From contig DAIEQA010000097.1 in the NCBI GenBank assembly GCA_027348115.1, forward strand, positions 1 through 64,000: a stretch of 64,000 nt of DNA. Direction: 5' to 3'. The stretch comes from Fen-1258 sp027348115. Lineage in GTDB: Bacteria; Bacteroidota; Ignavibacteria; Ignavibacteriales; Melioribacteraceae. The notes beneath the pieces were generated by a model, which was not told where the DNA came from, ran no database searches, and worked only from the letters and a program-made list of their open reading frames with translations. Made by a program: the position numbers and the translations under genes. Positions within the stretch are counted from its first letter, which is position 1, and each line of letters opens with the position of its first letter. Shown here piece by piece: positions 7,786 through 17,186 of this stretch.

Positions 7786-10080
7786 ATGACAAGGTTTGGA
7801 AAAGCGTTAGTTATGGCACAGGTATTTTTGGCTGTTTCCTTTTGTAATGCTCAGGAACTGAAAGGAACGATTAAAGGAAAGGTGCTCGATGCGGAAAATA
7901 TGCAGCCGCTCGTCGGCGTTAACGTAATGCTACAGGATTCTAAAATTGGCTGTGCAACCGATACCGACGGTAATTACGAAATTCCAAAGGTGAAAATCGG
8001 AAGCTACAACGTCGTTTATTCTTACATCGGTTATGAAAAGGTTGTTAACACGGATGTAATTGTAAAATCCGAACGCATAACATACATCAATGTGGAAATG
8101 AAACCGTCGTCGGTTGATATGAAAGGAGTTGATGTAACCGCAGGATATTTCAGCCAGACAGAAGTTCAGTCGTTGAGCGCAATTAATTTTTCCTACGAGG
8201 AAATCAGAAGGTCGCCCGGCGCCGGCGGGGATATAAGCCGAATTATTTTTGGTCTCCCCTCACTGGCAAAAATTAACGATACAAAAAATTCTCTGATTGT
8301 CCGCGGCGGAAGTCCCGTTGAGAATGGGTTTTTTCTTGACAATATCGAAATACCGAACATCAATCATTTTCCGGTGCAGGGTTCTACCGAAGGTCCAATC
8401 GGAATCATTAATGTCGATCTGATCGACAACGTAAATTTTTACAGCGGAGGATTTTCTTCCTCTTATGGCGACAGGCTTTCGTCAATCATGGATTTGAAAT
8501 TCCGCGAAGGCGATAGATCGGGTTATAATGTTCAGGCGGATATGAGCATGCAGGGATTCGGTGGTGTTGTTGAAGGACCCATAAACGGCGGCAAAGGATC
8601 GTTCGTTCTTTCCGCAAGAAGAAGCTATCTCGATTTGATTTTGGATTTGATGAACGAAAAAGTAGGGCTGCCCACTTACAGCGATGTGCAGACAAAAGTT
8701 GTTTATGATTTTGACGCCGATAATAAAATTCAATTCGTCGATGTTTTCTCTTACGACAACCAGAAGATGAATCAAGCCGACGCGAAAGAAAACAAAAACA
8801 ATGTTTATGTCGATTATAAATATTATACGAATACAGCCGGGTTGAACTGGCAGCATCTCTGGGGAAAAAGCGGCTACTCGAATATATCTTTTGCGCATAC
8901 ATACTCAAAGACAAACGGAAAATTCTTCCAGACAAGAGACGCAAAGATGCTTATGGATAATAATTCGCTGGAGGAGGAGTTCAAGCTCAGAAATTCAAAT
9001 CATCTTTTTGTGAGCAGCGAATTAAAGTTTGAGTTCGGCATCGATGCAAAAAATATAATTACGGATTACAATCAATTTTATAATGAGTACCAGGATTTGT
9101 TCGGGCAGGTTACACCGGCACTCCGTCTCAATAAAAATATCGGCACGTTCAAGGCCGGCGCGTATGCAAATCTTAGCTGGGAACCGTTTCCGAAATTCAA
9201 AATTAATCCCGGCGTACGGGTTGATTATTATGATTACAACCGCACAGCAAATATTTCGCCGCGGTTTTCCTTGACTTATGAATTTAACGAAATGACATCG
9301 CTGATAGGCGCAACTGGAATTTATTACCAAAATATTCCGTGGGTGCTTGCTGCTCAAAAAGACGAATTCAAAAATCTGAGCAATCCTAAATCATATCATT
9401 ACATTATCGGTCTGAATCATCTGCTGACCGAGAGCACGAAATTAACTTTGGAAGTCTACAACAAAGATTATTTCGATTTTCCGATGGATCCATCGCAGCC
9501 GAATCTTTTTGTGTTCGATCAAGCGGTTGTCGAAAATCTTTTCTTGACTCATCAATCATTAATCAGCGCGGGAGAGGCAAACAGCAAGGGAATTGAATTG
9601 ACCATCCAGAAAAAACTTGCAAAAGATTTTTACGGACTCGCTGCCGTATCGTACTCAAAAGCAAAATACAAAGGCCTGGATAACAAATGGTACGACCGTG
9701 TTTACGACAACAGATTTACATTTGCAATCGAAGGCGGCTACAAGCCAGACGAAAAATGGGAATTCAGTTTAAGATGGCTTTATGCCGGCGGGGCGCCGTA
9801 CACTCCGTTCGACGAAGAAGCGTCTCGTAAAGCGTTTAAAGGAGTGTACGATGAATCGAAAGTAAACAGCGTGCGGCTTCCGGATTTTCATTCGCTGAAC
9901 ATTCGCGCAGACCGCCGCTTCAATTTTGAATCTTCATCGCTTATAGTTTATCTCAGTGTTTGGAATGCGTACGCTAGAGGAAATGTGGCCGCTTATACCT
10001 GGAATGAAATCGACAACAAGGTTGAAGCTGAAAAAATGTGGGGCATACTTCCCGTCTTTGGAATAGAATACGAGTTTTGA
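7786..10080 (+). CDS. TonB-dependent outer-membrane receptor with CarboxypepD_reg-like domain
   Basis: A 764-residue outer-membrane protein. A signal peptide (TRFGKALVMAQVFLAVSFCNA) precedes a beta-sandwich domain of about 85 residues (GTIKGKVLDAENMQPLVGVNV... TDTDGNYEI... SYIGYEK), a plug domain (about 130-240, including LIVRGGSPVENGFFLDNIEIPN) and a C-terminal beta-barrel ending in an aromatic strand (FGIEYEF). It lacks the SusC-specific signature and no SusD gene follows, so it is a general TonB receptor for an unidentified siderophore, metal or organic ligand. The ATG at 7786 is chosen: GGAG lies 5 bases upstream and the signal peptide starts there, whereas an in-frame TTG at 7696 gives an implausible leader. 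Confidence 0.88.
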   Translation: MTRFGKALVMAQVFLAVSFCNAQELKGTIKGKVLDAENMQPLVGVNVMLQDSKIGCATDTDGNYEIPKVKIGSYNVVYSYIGYEKVVNTDVIVKSERITYINVEMKPSSVDMKGVDVTAGYFSQTEVQSLSAINFSYEEIRRSPGAGGDISRIIFGLPSLAKINDTKNSLIVRGGSPVENGFFLDNIEIPNINHFPVQGSTEGPIGIINVDLIDNVNFYSGGFSSSYGDRLSSIMDLKFREGDRSGYNVQADMSMQGFGGVVEGPINGGKGSFVLSARRSYLDLILDLMNEKVGLPTYSDVQTKVVYDFDADNKIQFVDVFSYDNQKMNQADAKENKNNVYVDYKYYTNTAGLNWQHLWGKSGYSNISFAHTYSKTNGKFFQTRDAKMLMDNNSLEEEFKLRNSNHLFVSSELKFEFGIDAKNIITDYNQFYNEYQDLFGQVTPALRLNKNIGTFKAGAYANLSWEPFPKFKINPGVRVDYYDYNRTANISPRFSLTYEFNEMTSLIGATGIYYQNIPWVLAAQKDEFKNLSNPKSYHYIIGLNHLLTESTKLTLEVYNKDYFDFPMDPSQPNLFVFDQAVVENLFLTHQSLISAGEANSKGIELTIQKKLAKDFYGLAAVSYSKAKYKGLDNKWYDRVYDNRFTFAIEGGYKPDEKWEFSLRWLYAGGAPYTPFDEEASRKAFKGVYDESKVNSVRLPDFHSLNIRADRRFNFESSSLIVYLSVWNAYARGNVAAYTWNEIDNKVEAEKMWGILPVFGIEYEF

Positions 10081-10081
10081 A

Positions 10082-10168
10082 ATGACGAAAGAAAAAATTG
10101 CAATGATAATAAGCGCATCGGTGATTTTGATCTTAGCGCTTTGGATTGCGCTTAGTTATCTGGTTTAG
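10082..10168 (+). CDS. Possible 28-residue single-span membrane peptide
   Basis: An ATG one base after the receptor stop codon opens a 28-codon frame: a charged start (MTKEKIAM), then a continuous hydrophobic segment (IISASVILILALWIALSYLV) and a TAG stop. The TGAAATG junction would allow translational coupling to the receptor gene. Its last 17 bases overlap the 3' end of the convergent AraC-type gene. The composition is that of a one-pass inner-membrane small protein, but an ORF this short can arise by chance and there is no separate Shine-Dalgarno site beyond the receptor's coding sequence. Confidence 0.4.
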   Translation: MTKEKIAMIISASVILILALWIALSYLV

Positions 10169-11294
10169 AGAGCGACTTCCTGTATTCGGATGGCGTTTGC
10201 CCGGTGATTCGTTTAAAAATTGTATTGAACGAAGTCTTGGAATTGAAACCCGATTCGAAAGCAATTGAAACTAAATTGTAATTCATGCTGGAGGGGTCTT
10301 CAAGTTTTTTCTTGAACTCCTCCACCCTGTATTCGTTAATAAAATCATAATATGTTTTGCCGAGCTTCGAGTTAATCACTTCCGATAAGTTGTGACTTGT
10401 AACCTTCATTAATTCCGATAGACCGTTAAGCGTCAATTCGCTGTTGAGATACGGCTTTTCTTTTTCCATTAAACCAAGAAGTTTGTTTTTGATCTCGCTG
10501 GCAGAGTTGTCGTCTAATCCGCTCTTCTTATATTTTTCAGTAGAGACTTCTCCGTCAAAATCATCATAGTGCTGTATAAAAATTTCCGGCTGCTTTAATC
10601 CAAGATATCCAATTGAATAAATCAAAATGGAGATTGAAACATGCAAAGCAATTCCAAAGCCGGAACCGCCCGGGGTGAAAAGATCAACCAGTTGCGCGGC
10701 GCTGGAGAACGACCAGCAAACAATCATGCCGGCAGTCAAATATTTTAACCAGTCGAGATTTATCTTTTCAATATTCGAAAACCGTTCTTTTATTTTTCGA
10801 TTATACTCAAGCACCAATAAAATTGTTAACACCGTGTAAACAATTCCCTGGACGGAAATTAATTTTTCATATATCTCATAAATCGCCGGACCTTGATTCG
10901 GAATCATCTTCTCTTTAACATACTTAATCCTTTCCGGAATAGGCATAAAGTATATCGGCAGAGTAATCAAATATCCCGTGATAAAAGGAACAAAGTGCAG
11001 AAGGTTGACCGGCTTTACACGGTCGATCTTTTTTGTTAATAGTTTTGTGTATAAATAAAATATCGGTCCGTACAAATACGCCACGGGATAAGTTGCGCCC
11101 ATAAACCACGGATTAGTTTGATACCATCCTTTCGAATAATAAACAACCGTGAATAATTCCGAAGACAGAGCCAGAATTCCCAGCGAAAGAAAAATGTTTG
11201 CCGAATGATTTTCTTTCCTGAAAAAAATCATTAAAGACAGTAGAATGCCCTGTACGCTTGCCAGCAGAAAAATTGTTTCGAAAACTTCTTTCAT
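10152..11294 (-). CDS. AraC-family transcriptional regulator with N-terminal membrane domain
   Basis: A 380-residue protein. The N-terminal ~235 residues form about seven hydrophobic helices (starting EVFETIFLLASVQGILLSLMIFF). The C-terminal ~100 residues are an AraC/XylS HTH domain with ELMKVTSHNLSEVINSKLGKTYYDFINEYRV and the second helix-turn-helix NLVSIAFESGFNSKTSFNTIFKRITGQTPSEYRK, the most conserved AraC signature. This 7-TM plus AraC architecture is common in Bacteroidota and suggests a membrane sensor that acts directly on DNA. The ATG at 11294 is preferred over an in-frame TTG at 11318. Convergent to the TonB receptor gene; its target is not known. Confidence 0.88.
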   Translation of the reverse strand: MKEVFETIFLLASVQGILLSLMIFFRKENHSANIFLSLGILALSSELFTVVYYSKGWYQTNPWFMGATYPVAYLYGPIFYLYTKLLTKKIDRVKPVNLLHFVPFITGYLITLPIYFMPIPERIKYVKEKMIPNQGPAIYEIYEKLISVQGIVYTVLTILLVLEYNRKIKERFSNIEKINLDWLKYLTAGMIVCWSFSSAAQLVDLFTPGGSGFGIALHVSISILIYSIGYLGLKQPEIFIQHYDDFDGEVSTEKYKKSGLDDNSASEIKNKLLGLMEKEKPYLNSELTLNGLSELMKVTSHNLSEVINSKLGKTYYDFINEYRVEEFKKKLEDPSSMNYNLVSIAFESGFNSKTSFNTIFKRITGQTPSEYRKSLSKPDN

Positions 11295-11400
11295 GTTTTT
11301 AAAAATTATGATCGACAATAATAAACTAATATAACAGCAAACAGCTAATCAAATTCCCTGAATTAATATTCTATAAAAATGATTTGGAGATTTAGACGCA

Positions 11401-13731
11401 TCAATAGAAAATTATTTTTGTTTGAATCGAACTTTTTCTTCCCTCGTCGTCAAGACATGTAATTTTTATAGCTCCCTTCCCCGGTTTGAAAAAAATCCTT
11501 TCGCCGGGTTTGGATTTTTTGTAGAACGAATCATTTATGTACCAATAGAGAGTTTTAACGGTAGGATCGGAAGCGGCTTGAAGCAACATTAGCTGTTTCG
11601 ACCCCTCCTCTATGAAGTATTCGTAATCCGCCGAAGGAGAAAGAATTTTTGGGCCGTCGCCGGAACGGATTGTTTGGCAAAGCGGGTTGTGCGGCGGGGG
11701 TCGCTTAACGGCAATTTTATTCTTTGCGAACCAAAGCAGCAATTCGGAATCGTAAAACGGGTAAGCAACTTTTTTATAACCTTCTTTGGGAAGACATTCC
11801 GGGCAATACTGAATTGTCTCGTCCTCATTCACATATAACGTTTTGTATAGATTGCATTTGGTGTTAGGCGAAACGTTTTCGATATAGTAATCCGTTGTGG
11901 TTTCGGAACAATTATCAGAAGGCAGCAAACCGGTTTCGGCGCAGACTTCGCGTTTGTATAAATGTGCTGGTTCGTTGAACCATAATTTTTTTGGTTTGTA
12001 ATCCATGGCGTTGAACAGTTCAAATAGAAGCGGCACAGCCATCTCTGCACCGGAAAGTCCGGGTGCGCCTTTGCCGTCGAAGTTTCCCATCCATACTCCG
12101 ATTGTATAATCCGGGTTAAACCCTATTGCCCACGCGTCCCGCTTACCGAACGATGTTCCGGTCTTCCATGCAATGATCGGGTGCTCGGTTGAAAACAAAA
12201 ACTCTGCGGGGTAATCCGGCCTTTCATGCGATGTAAGAATTTTGCCGGTCATATAAACCGCTTCCGGTGAAAAAATATTTATACCCCAAGATTTATCAAG
12301 ATGATTGATTTTCAGGTAGTTTAACGGATATAAATTTCCTTGCTGAGAAAATACGGTATAAAATTCTGCCAGCTGTCCAAGCCGAACGCCGCAGCCGCCG
12401 ATTATCATTGAAAGTCCAAGAGATTTTTTATCACGAGCTATGTCTGTAAATCCGCCCTTCTCAAGTGTCGGAACAAATTTATCCATTCCGACTTTTTGAA
12501 GAAGACGAATTGCCGGAATGTTGAGAGAGTTAACAAGCGCATACTCTGCCGTAACGGGTCCGTTAAATTTCAAATCGTAATTTTCCGGTTCGTACCCGCC
12601 GAAATCGGTTGGAATATCCAGCAGTTTCATCTTTGGAGTCAGCTCGCCCAGATCGAATGCGAGCGTGTATAGAATCGGTTTTAATGTTGAACCGGGAGAG
12701 CGCAAAGCGTTTATGCCGTTAACCTGGCCGGAAGACGCGGCATCGTTAAAATCTGCCGAACCGCAATAACCAGCCACCGAATTTGTTTTGTTATCAATAA
12801 TAATAACCGAACCGTTGCTTACTTGTTGCGATTTTACACGGTTAACATAGCTTGCCAAAATTTTTTCGGATGTTTTTTGTATCGACGGATCGAGCGAAGA
12901 AAAAATTTCGTCTTTAGAAAATTTTTGACAAACAAACTGGCAAAAATGATGCGCCTCGTTTTTTATTTGATAGCGGTTAACCTGCAGAGGTTCATCCAAA
13001 GCGTCTTGAAGATCTTTATGCGGAAAAATATTTCGTCTGGCGAAATTCTTAATCCATCTGTTTCTTTCTTTTTCAACGGTAGCCGATCCTTTATCAAGGC
13101 GTAAATCGTTCGGATCGTTTGGAATAACCGCAAGAGTAATTGCCTGCGATAAACTCAGCTTGTTCGGCGGACGATTAAAATAAATGTACGATGCCGATTT
13201 AACGCCCTCTATATTTCCGCCGTAAGGAAGATGGCTGAGATACATTTCCAAAATTTCATCTTTGCTAAAATGAAGCTCAAGCTGAAATGCGCGAAGCATA
13301 TCTAAAAATTTATTGAAATATGTACGCGGCGCCGGTTCAAGCATTCGCGCAACCTGCATTGTTATTGTTGACGCACCGGAAACCCTTTTGCCGCTGAAAA
13401 TATTTTGAAACATGGCGCGCGCAACCGCAATAGGATTCACTCCGAAATGCCAGTAGAACCACGAATCTTCTTTTTCGAGAATGGCTTTTTGTAAATCCGG
13501 GGAAACTTCATCCAGCCGCGTCCGCATACGCCATTTATCGTCTTGTGATAAATATGCCGAAAGCAGCGAGCCATCTTTAGCATAAACTACTTTTGAATAC
13601 GGCTTTAGCTGCGGAAGCGGAAAAAGTAAATCGAGGATAACAACGGTAAATAAAAAAGCGGCAAGAATTATCACCGCTTTGGATCTGAAAAGAGAAATTA
13701 CTTCTTCAAATATTAATTTCAGTTTATACAT
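11401..13731 (-). CDS. pbpC: Penicillin-binding protein 1C (bifunctional transglycosylase/transpeptidase)
   Basis: A 776-residue class A PBP. It has an N-terminal membrane anchor (about 18-38), a GT51 transglycosylase domain with the catalytic EDSWFYWHFGVNP motif and GASTITMQVAR, then a transpeptidase domain with SxxK (S348-T-L-K), SxN-type (SLN in ALVNSLNIPA) and KTG (K523-T-G-T-S). The last ~90 residues match the BiPBP_C domain specific to PBP1C. It polymerises and crosslinks peptidoglycan in the periplasm. In E. coli pbpC is adjacent to the alpha-2-macroglobulin gene yfhM; here the A2M gene lies at 18504-23903 on the same strand, with seven intervening genes. Likely cotranscribed with the aldo/keto reductase gene (3 bp gap). 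Confidence 0.93.
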   Translation of the reverse strand: MYKLKLIFEEVISLFRSKAVIILAAFLFTVVILDLLFPLPQLKPYSKVVYAKDGSLLSAYLSQDDKWRMRTRLDEVSPDLQKAILEKEDSWFYWHFGVNPIAVARAMFQNIFSGKRVSGASTITMQVARMLEPAPRTYFNKFLDMLRAFQLELHFSKDEILEMYLSHLPYGGNIEGVKSASYIYFNRPPNKLSLSQAITLAVIPNDPNDLRLDKGSATVEKERNRWIKNFARRNIFPHKDLQDALDEPLQVNRYQIKNEAHHFCQFVCQKFSKDEIFSSLDPSIQKTSEKILASYVNRVKSQQVSNGSVIIIDNKTNSVAGYCGSADFNDAASSGQVNGINALRSPGSTLKPILYTLAFDLGELTPKMKLLDIPTDFGGYEPENYDLKFNGPVTAEYALVNSLNIPAIRLLQKVGMDKFVPTLEKGGFTDIARDKKSLGLSMIIGGCGVRLGQLAEFYTVFSQQGNLYPLNYLKINHLDKSWGINIFSPEAVYMTGKILTSHERPDYPAEFLFSTEHPIIAWKTGTSFGKRDAWAIGFNPDYTIGVWMGNFDGKGAPGLSGAEMAVPLLFELFNAMDYKPKKLWFNEPAHLYKREVCAETGLLPSDNCSETTTDYYIENVSPNTKCNLYKTLYVNEDETIQYCPECLPKEGYKKVAYPFYDSELLLWFAKNKIAVKRPPPHNPLCQTIRSGDGPKILSPSADYEYFIEEGSKQLMLLQAASDPTVKTLYWYINDSFYKKSKPGERIFFKPGKGAIKITCLDDEGRKSSIQTKIIFY

Positions 13732-13734
13732 CTC

Positions 13735-14718
13735 TTACCAGTAATGATGAACTACCGGGCTAATCTTGACATTATAAATTTTCTCAATCTTTTTCATTAT
13801 TGATTCCGGTATTTCGGGAAGATCAGCCGCAGAAAAATTTTCTTCCGCCTGTTTAGGATTTCTCGCTCCCGGTATTGCACAGGTTACCGCCGGATTCATC
13901 AATATCCATCTTAGCGCAAACTGCGTCATGCTCATTCCCTCGGGCACAAGAGGTTTTAACTCTTCAACAACTTCAAGACTTAAATCATAATCCACACCGG
14001 AAAAAGTTTCTCCTCTATCAAAAGCTTCTCCGTGACGGTTGAACTTGCGGTGATCATCTTCTTCGAATAATGATTTTTTTGTCATCTTACCGGTGAGCAT
14101 GCCGGATGAAAGCGGAAGCCGAGCAAGTATGCCGACTTTCTTTTTAACGGCTTCATGAAAAAATAATTCAGCCGGTCTTTGACGGAAAATATTGTATATG
14201 ATCTGAACGGTTTGTACGCCGGGGTACTCAATTGCTTTAAGAGCTTCTTCAACTTTTTCAACGCTAACGCCGTAGAAGCGGAGTTTGCCTTCTTTAACAA
14301 GATCATCCAGCGCGCCGAATGTTTCCGGCATGTAGTAAACCTCGGTTGGCGGGCAATGAAGCTGTAGAAGATCGATCGCTTCGGTGTTTAAGTTTTTCAA
14401 GTTTCTTTCAACAAACGCTGTAATATTTTTTTTGTTGTAACCGGAAGCCGTGTGAGGATTCAGCCCTCTTCCCGCCTTAGTAGCTATGTAAAAATTTTCC
14501 TTACGTTCATGTTTTAATTCGGCAAGAAGGGATTCACTTCTTCCGTCGCCGTAAACATCGGCAGTATCAAAAAAATTTACTCCCAAATCAAGCGCTCTAT
14601 GAAGCGCGGCAAGCGAATCTTTGTCATCAACCGTTCCCCACGCGCTTCCAATTGCCCATGCGCCGAAACTAATCGAAGAAACTTTCCAGCCGGTTTTTCC
14701 GAGTTCACGATAGTTCAT
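13735..14718 (-). CDS. Aldo/keto reductase
   Basis: A 327-residue TIM-barrel NADPH-dependent oxidoreductase. The catalytic tetrad is visible: Asp and Tyr in FFDTADVYGDGRSE, Lys in IATKAGRG, and His in LLQLHCPP. The C-terminal cofactor-binding signature is present as ALRWILMNPAVTCAIPGARNPKQAEEN. Members reduce aldehydes and ketones, and this one is of the YajO/AKR general stress type. It sits 3 bp upstream of pbpC and 15 bp downstream of an alcohol dehydrogenase, so the three probably form one transcript; pairing with the dehydrogenase suggests carbonyl detoxification. Confidence 0.92.
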   Translation of the reverse strand: MNYRELGKTGWKVSSISFGAWAIGSAWGTVDDKDSLAALHRALDLGVNFFDTADVYGDGRSESLLAELKHERKENFYIATKAGRGLNPHTASGYNKKNITAFVERNLKNLNTEAIDLLQLHCPPTEVYYMPETFGALDDLVKEGKLRFYGVSVEKVEEALKAIEYPGVQTVQIIYNIFRQRPAELFFHEAVKKKVGILARLPLSSGMLTGKMTKKSLFEEDDHRKFNRHGEAFDRGETFSGVDYDLSLEVVEELKPLVPEGMSMTQFALRWILMNPAVTCAIPGARNPKQAEENFSAADLPEIPESIMKKIEKIYNVKISPVVHHYW

Positions 14719-14733
14719 TTTATTCCTCGAACT

Positions 14734-15777
14734 TTAAAGTGTTGACATATCTATTACGAAACGGTAACGAACATCTCCCCTTAACATTCTTTCGTAAGCT
14801 TCATTTATTTGATTGATAGGAATCATTTCAACATCGGAAGTTATTCCGTGTTCGGCGCAGTAATCAAGCATTTCCTGCGTCTCGGGAATTCCGCCGATCA
14901 TTGAGCCGGCGATGCTTCTTCTATTTCCGAGCAAATGGAAGCCGAGCATGCTTACCGGCGTTGGAGGAATACCGACGCATATCATTGTTCCGTTGGTGTT
15001 AAGCATGTTTAAATACACGTTGTAATCGTGCTGGGCAGAAACGGTATCGATAATAAAATCAAAATAATTGTGTACGGATTTTACCTGCTTTGCGTCTTTT
15101 GTAAAAACGAACTTGTGAGCGCCCAATCTTTTAGCGTCGGCTTCTTTGGATTGAGATGTGCTGAGCATCGTAACTTCCGCGCCGAACGATGTGGCAAACT
15201 TAACAGCCATGTGTCCCAATCCGCCCAAACCCAACACGCCTACTTTATGATCTTTGGAAATTTTCCAATGGCGAAGCGGAGAATATGTTGTAATGCCCGC
15301 GCAAAGAAGCGGCGCTACATTTTCCAGCGGCAGCTTTTCCGAAATGTGAAGAACAAATTTTTCATCGGTTACAATTTGATTTGAATATCCGCCGTAGGTA
15401 GGAGTTTTTCCATCCCTCTCGTAAGAATTATATGTAAATACGGTGCCATTACTGCAGTACTGTTCCAGGCCGTCCTCGCAGTTATTGCATTCGCGGCAAG
15501 AATCAACCATGCAACCGACTCCGGCAAGATCGCCCTTCTTAAAATTTTTTACATGAGCGCCCACGTTGACAACGCGGCCCACAATTTCGTGGCCGGGCAC
15601 CATAGGGTAAATTGATCCTCCCCACTCGTCGCGCACTTGATGAATATCGGAATGACAGACTCCGCAGTACAAAATTTCAATATGTACGTCGTGGGGACCT
15701 GGTTCCCTTCTTTCGAAATTCCACGGCGTTAGTGCGGAAGATGAATTGTGTGCGGCGTATCCTTTTGTTGAAAGCAT
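14734..15777 (-). CDS. Zinc-dependent alcohol dehydrogenase (NAD(P)-dependent, YahK/CAD-like)
   Basis: A 347-residue medium-chain dehydrogenase. Catalytic zinc ligands appear in CGVCHSDIHQVRDEWG and GHEIVGRV. Four structural-zinc cysteines are in CRECNNCEDGLEQYC, with another Cys in GCMVDSC. The Rossmann motif is GVLGLGGLGHMAVKFA, after which NADP preference is suggested by STSQSKE. This is the cinnamyl-alcohol/aldehyde reductase-like subfamily, which usually reduces aldehydes to alcohols with NADPH. It is the first gene of a likely three-gene unit with the aldo/keto reductase and pbpC, divergent from the exonuclease III gene. Confidence 0.92.
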   Translation of the reverse strand: MLSTKGYAAHNSSSALTPWNFERREPGPHDVHIEILYCGVCHSDIHQVRDEWGGSIYPMVPGHEIVGRVVNVGAHVKNFKKGDLAGVGCMVDSCRECNNCEDGLEQYCSNGTVFTYNSYERDGKTPTYGGYSNQIVTDEKFVLHISEKLPLENVAPLLCAGITTYSPLRHWKISKDHKVGVLGLGGLGHMAVKFATSFGAEVTMLSTSQSKEADAKRLGAHKFVFTKDAKQVKSVHNYFDFIIDTVSAQHDYNVYLNMLNTNGTMICVGIPPTPVSMLGFHLLGNRRSIAGSMIGGIPETQEMLDYCAEHGITSDVEMIPINQINEAYERMLRGDVRYRFVIDMSTL

Positions 15778-15936
15778 ATTTTTTCCTTTTAGAATTTATC
15801 CCATGCAAAATAAAATTTTATAAACGAAGATGATCTTATCCGCAATTTAAAATTATTTTTGGAAAAGAACGCTATGCGACGGCATTCAATTCTATTAATT
15901 CATATTTTTTATGGAAGACTTTCAAGAAAGATAATT

Positions 15937-16710
15937 ATGAAAAATCTAAAACTCATGTCGTGGAATGTAAACGGAATACGCGCCGTTCTTAAAAAAGGTT
16001 TTCTTGATTGGTTCAAGGAAGCGAATCCGGAGGTGCTTTGCATTCAGGAAACAAAAGCTTGGGAAGAGCAGTTACCGGATGAGCTGATAAATGTTCCGGG
16101 ATATCATTCGTATTTCTGCCAGGGAATTAAAAAAGGTTACAGCGGAACAGCAATCTATACAAAAGAGAAACCGTTATGTGTAGAGCGCGGGTTCGGAATT
16201 GAAAAGTATGATAACGAAGGAAGAATTTTAATTGCCGAGTATAAGCCGTTCACCTTGATTAATATTTATTACCCGAACGGGAAGCAGTCGCAGGAGCGGT
16301 TGAATTATAAAATGGGTTTCTACGACGCGTTTCAAGATTACGCAAATAAATTGAAAGCCGAGGGAAAGAAGCTTGTGATATGCGGCGATGTTAACACGGC
16401 TCACAAGGAAATTGATTTGGCGCGACCGAAAGAGAACGAGAAAATTTCCGGCTTCTTACCGGAAGAGCGCGCATGGATTGACCGCTTCTTGGCCGATGGT
16501 TATTTAGATACGCTTCGCATGTTCACGGATGAAGGACAGATTTACACCTGGTGGGACCAATTCACCCGCGCACGTGATAGGAACGTGGGCTGGAGGATCG
16601 ACTATTTTTACGTGAGCGAAAATTTAAAGAAGAATGTTACAAATGCCTTTGTGCTTGCGGATGTGATGGGTTCGGACCATTGCCCGATTGGAATAGAATT
16701 GAAGATTTAA
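15937..16710 (+). CDS. xth: Exodeoxyribonuclease III (AP endonuclease)
   Basis: A 257-residue EEP-fold DNA repair nuclease that cleaves abasic sites and degrades 3' ends. Visible motifs: LMSWNVNGIRAVLKKGF at the start, LCIQETKAW with the metal-binding Glu, YSGTAIYTKEKP, VICGDVNTAHKEIDLARP and the final MGSDHCPIGIEL with catalytic Asp-His. The ATG at 15937 is chosen because the conserved first strand starts there; an in-frame ATG-less extension to 15859 would add 26 residues not found in the family. Full length for the family. Monocistronic on the plus strand between minus-strand units. Confidence 0.94.
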   Translation: MKNLKLMSWNVNGIRAVLKKGFLDWFKEANPEVLCIQETKAWEEQLPDELINVPGYHSYFCQGIKKGYSGTAIYTKEKPLCVERGFGIEKYDNEGRILIAEYKPFTLINIYYPNGKQSQERLNYKMGFYDAFQDYANKLKAEGKKLVICGDVNTAHKEIDLARPKENEKISGFLPEERAWIDRFLADGYLDTLRMFTDEGQIYTWWDQFTRARDRNVGWRIDYFYVSENLKKNVTNAFVLADVMGSDHCPIGIELKI

Positions 16711-16718
16711 ATAATTTT

Positions 16719-17147
16719 TTAGTAAGCGCGAACAACAAACTTTTTATCTGTATCGCAGTTAACACAAAGTCCGTTGTGAACGCAGATCATTCCCCCGCAT
16801 GTTGGGCATGCGTGCTTTGCATTTTCATTATTTACGAACTTTCGAATTCCAAAGTGTTTTATATTATTAAGATTCTCTATCATGCTCATATGATATTTTG
16901 TTCGATAGCGGTTGTCAAGACTCTTCAATCGTTTGCACGGGTATTCATCACAGTCAAAGCAGAACTTGGAATTGTTGTTCTGCAACTGTTCGCAATTTTT
17001 AATTTTGCATCTCGAACGAGAAACGGAAGCATCGTTTACAATTTTGCGGCAGCCCGGGCATTTGTTTTTAGTTCTTAACTATGCAAGACATGCACCGCAG
17101 TTCATTCCGCAAGGAGATATAAGGGAATATGTGCTCAGTTTAACCAA
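16719..17147 (-). pseudogene. DUF3795 cysteine-rich protein, interrupted by one in-frame TAG
   Basis: On the minus strand the frame reads ...SLISPCGMNCGACLA, then TAG (17081-17079), then LRTKNKCPGCRK... SRCKIKNCEQLQ, FCFDCDEYPC, RYRTKYHMSMIENL and CPTCGGMICVHNGLCVNC to a TAA at 16719. The whole matches the DUF3795 pattern of paired cysteines, and the residue at the TAG is normally Tyr (CLAYLR). Everything else, including all cysteine pairs, is intact. The likely original start is TTG at 17147 (AAGGAAAAG upstream) or ATG at 17105. The function of DUF3795 is unknown; cysteines suggest metal binding. A nonsense mutation, sequencing error or readthrough are all possible. Confidence 0.75.
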
Positions 17148-17186
17148 ACAACTTTTCCTTCTTTTGTCCCATTCAGCATTTAGTGC

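Noticed and set aside
7786..10080. SusC-type polysaccharide uptake system
   Set aside because: No SusD gene follows and the receptor lacks the SusC length and signature.
16680..17078. Plus-strand open frame of 132 codons downstream of exonuclease III
   Set aside because: It lies opposite the DUF3795 remnant, whose cysteine pattern shows that the minus strand is the real coding strand.
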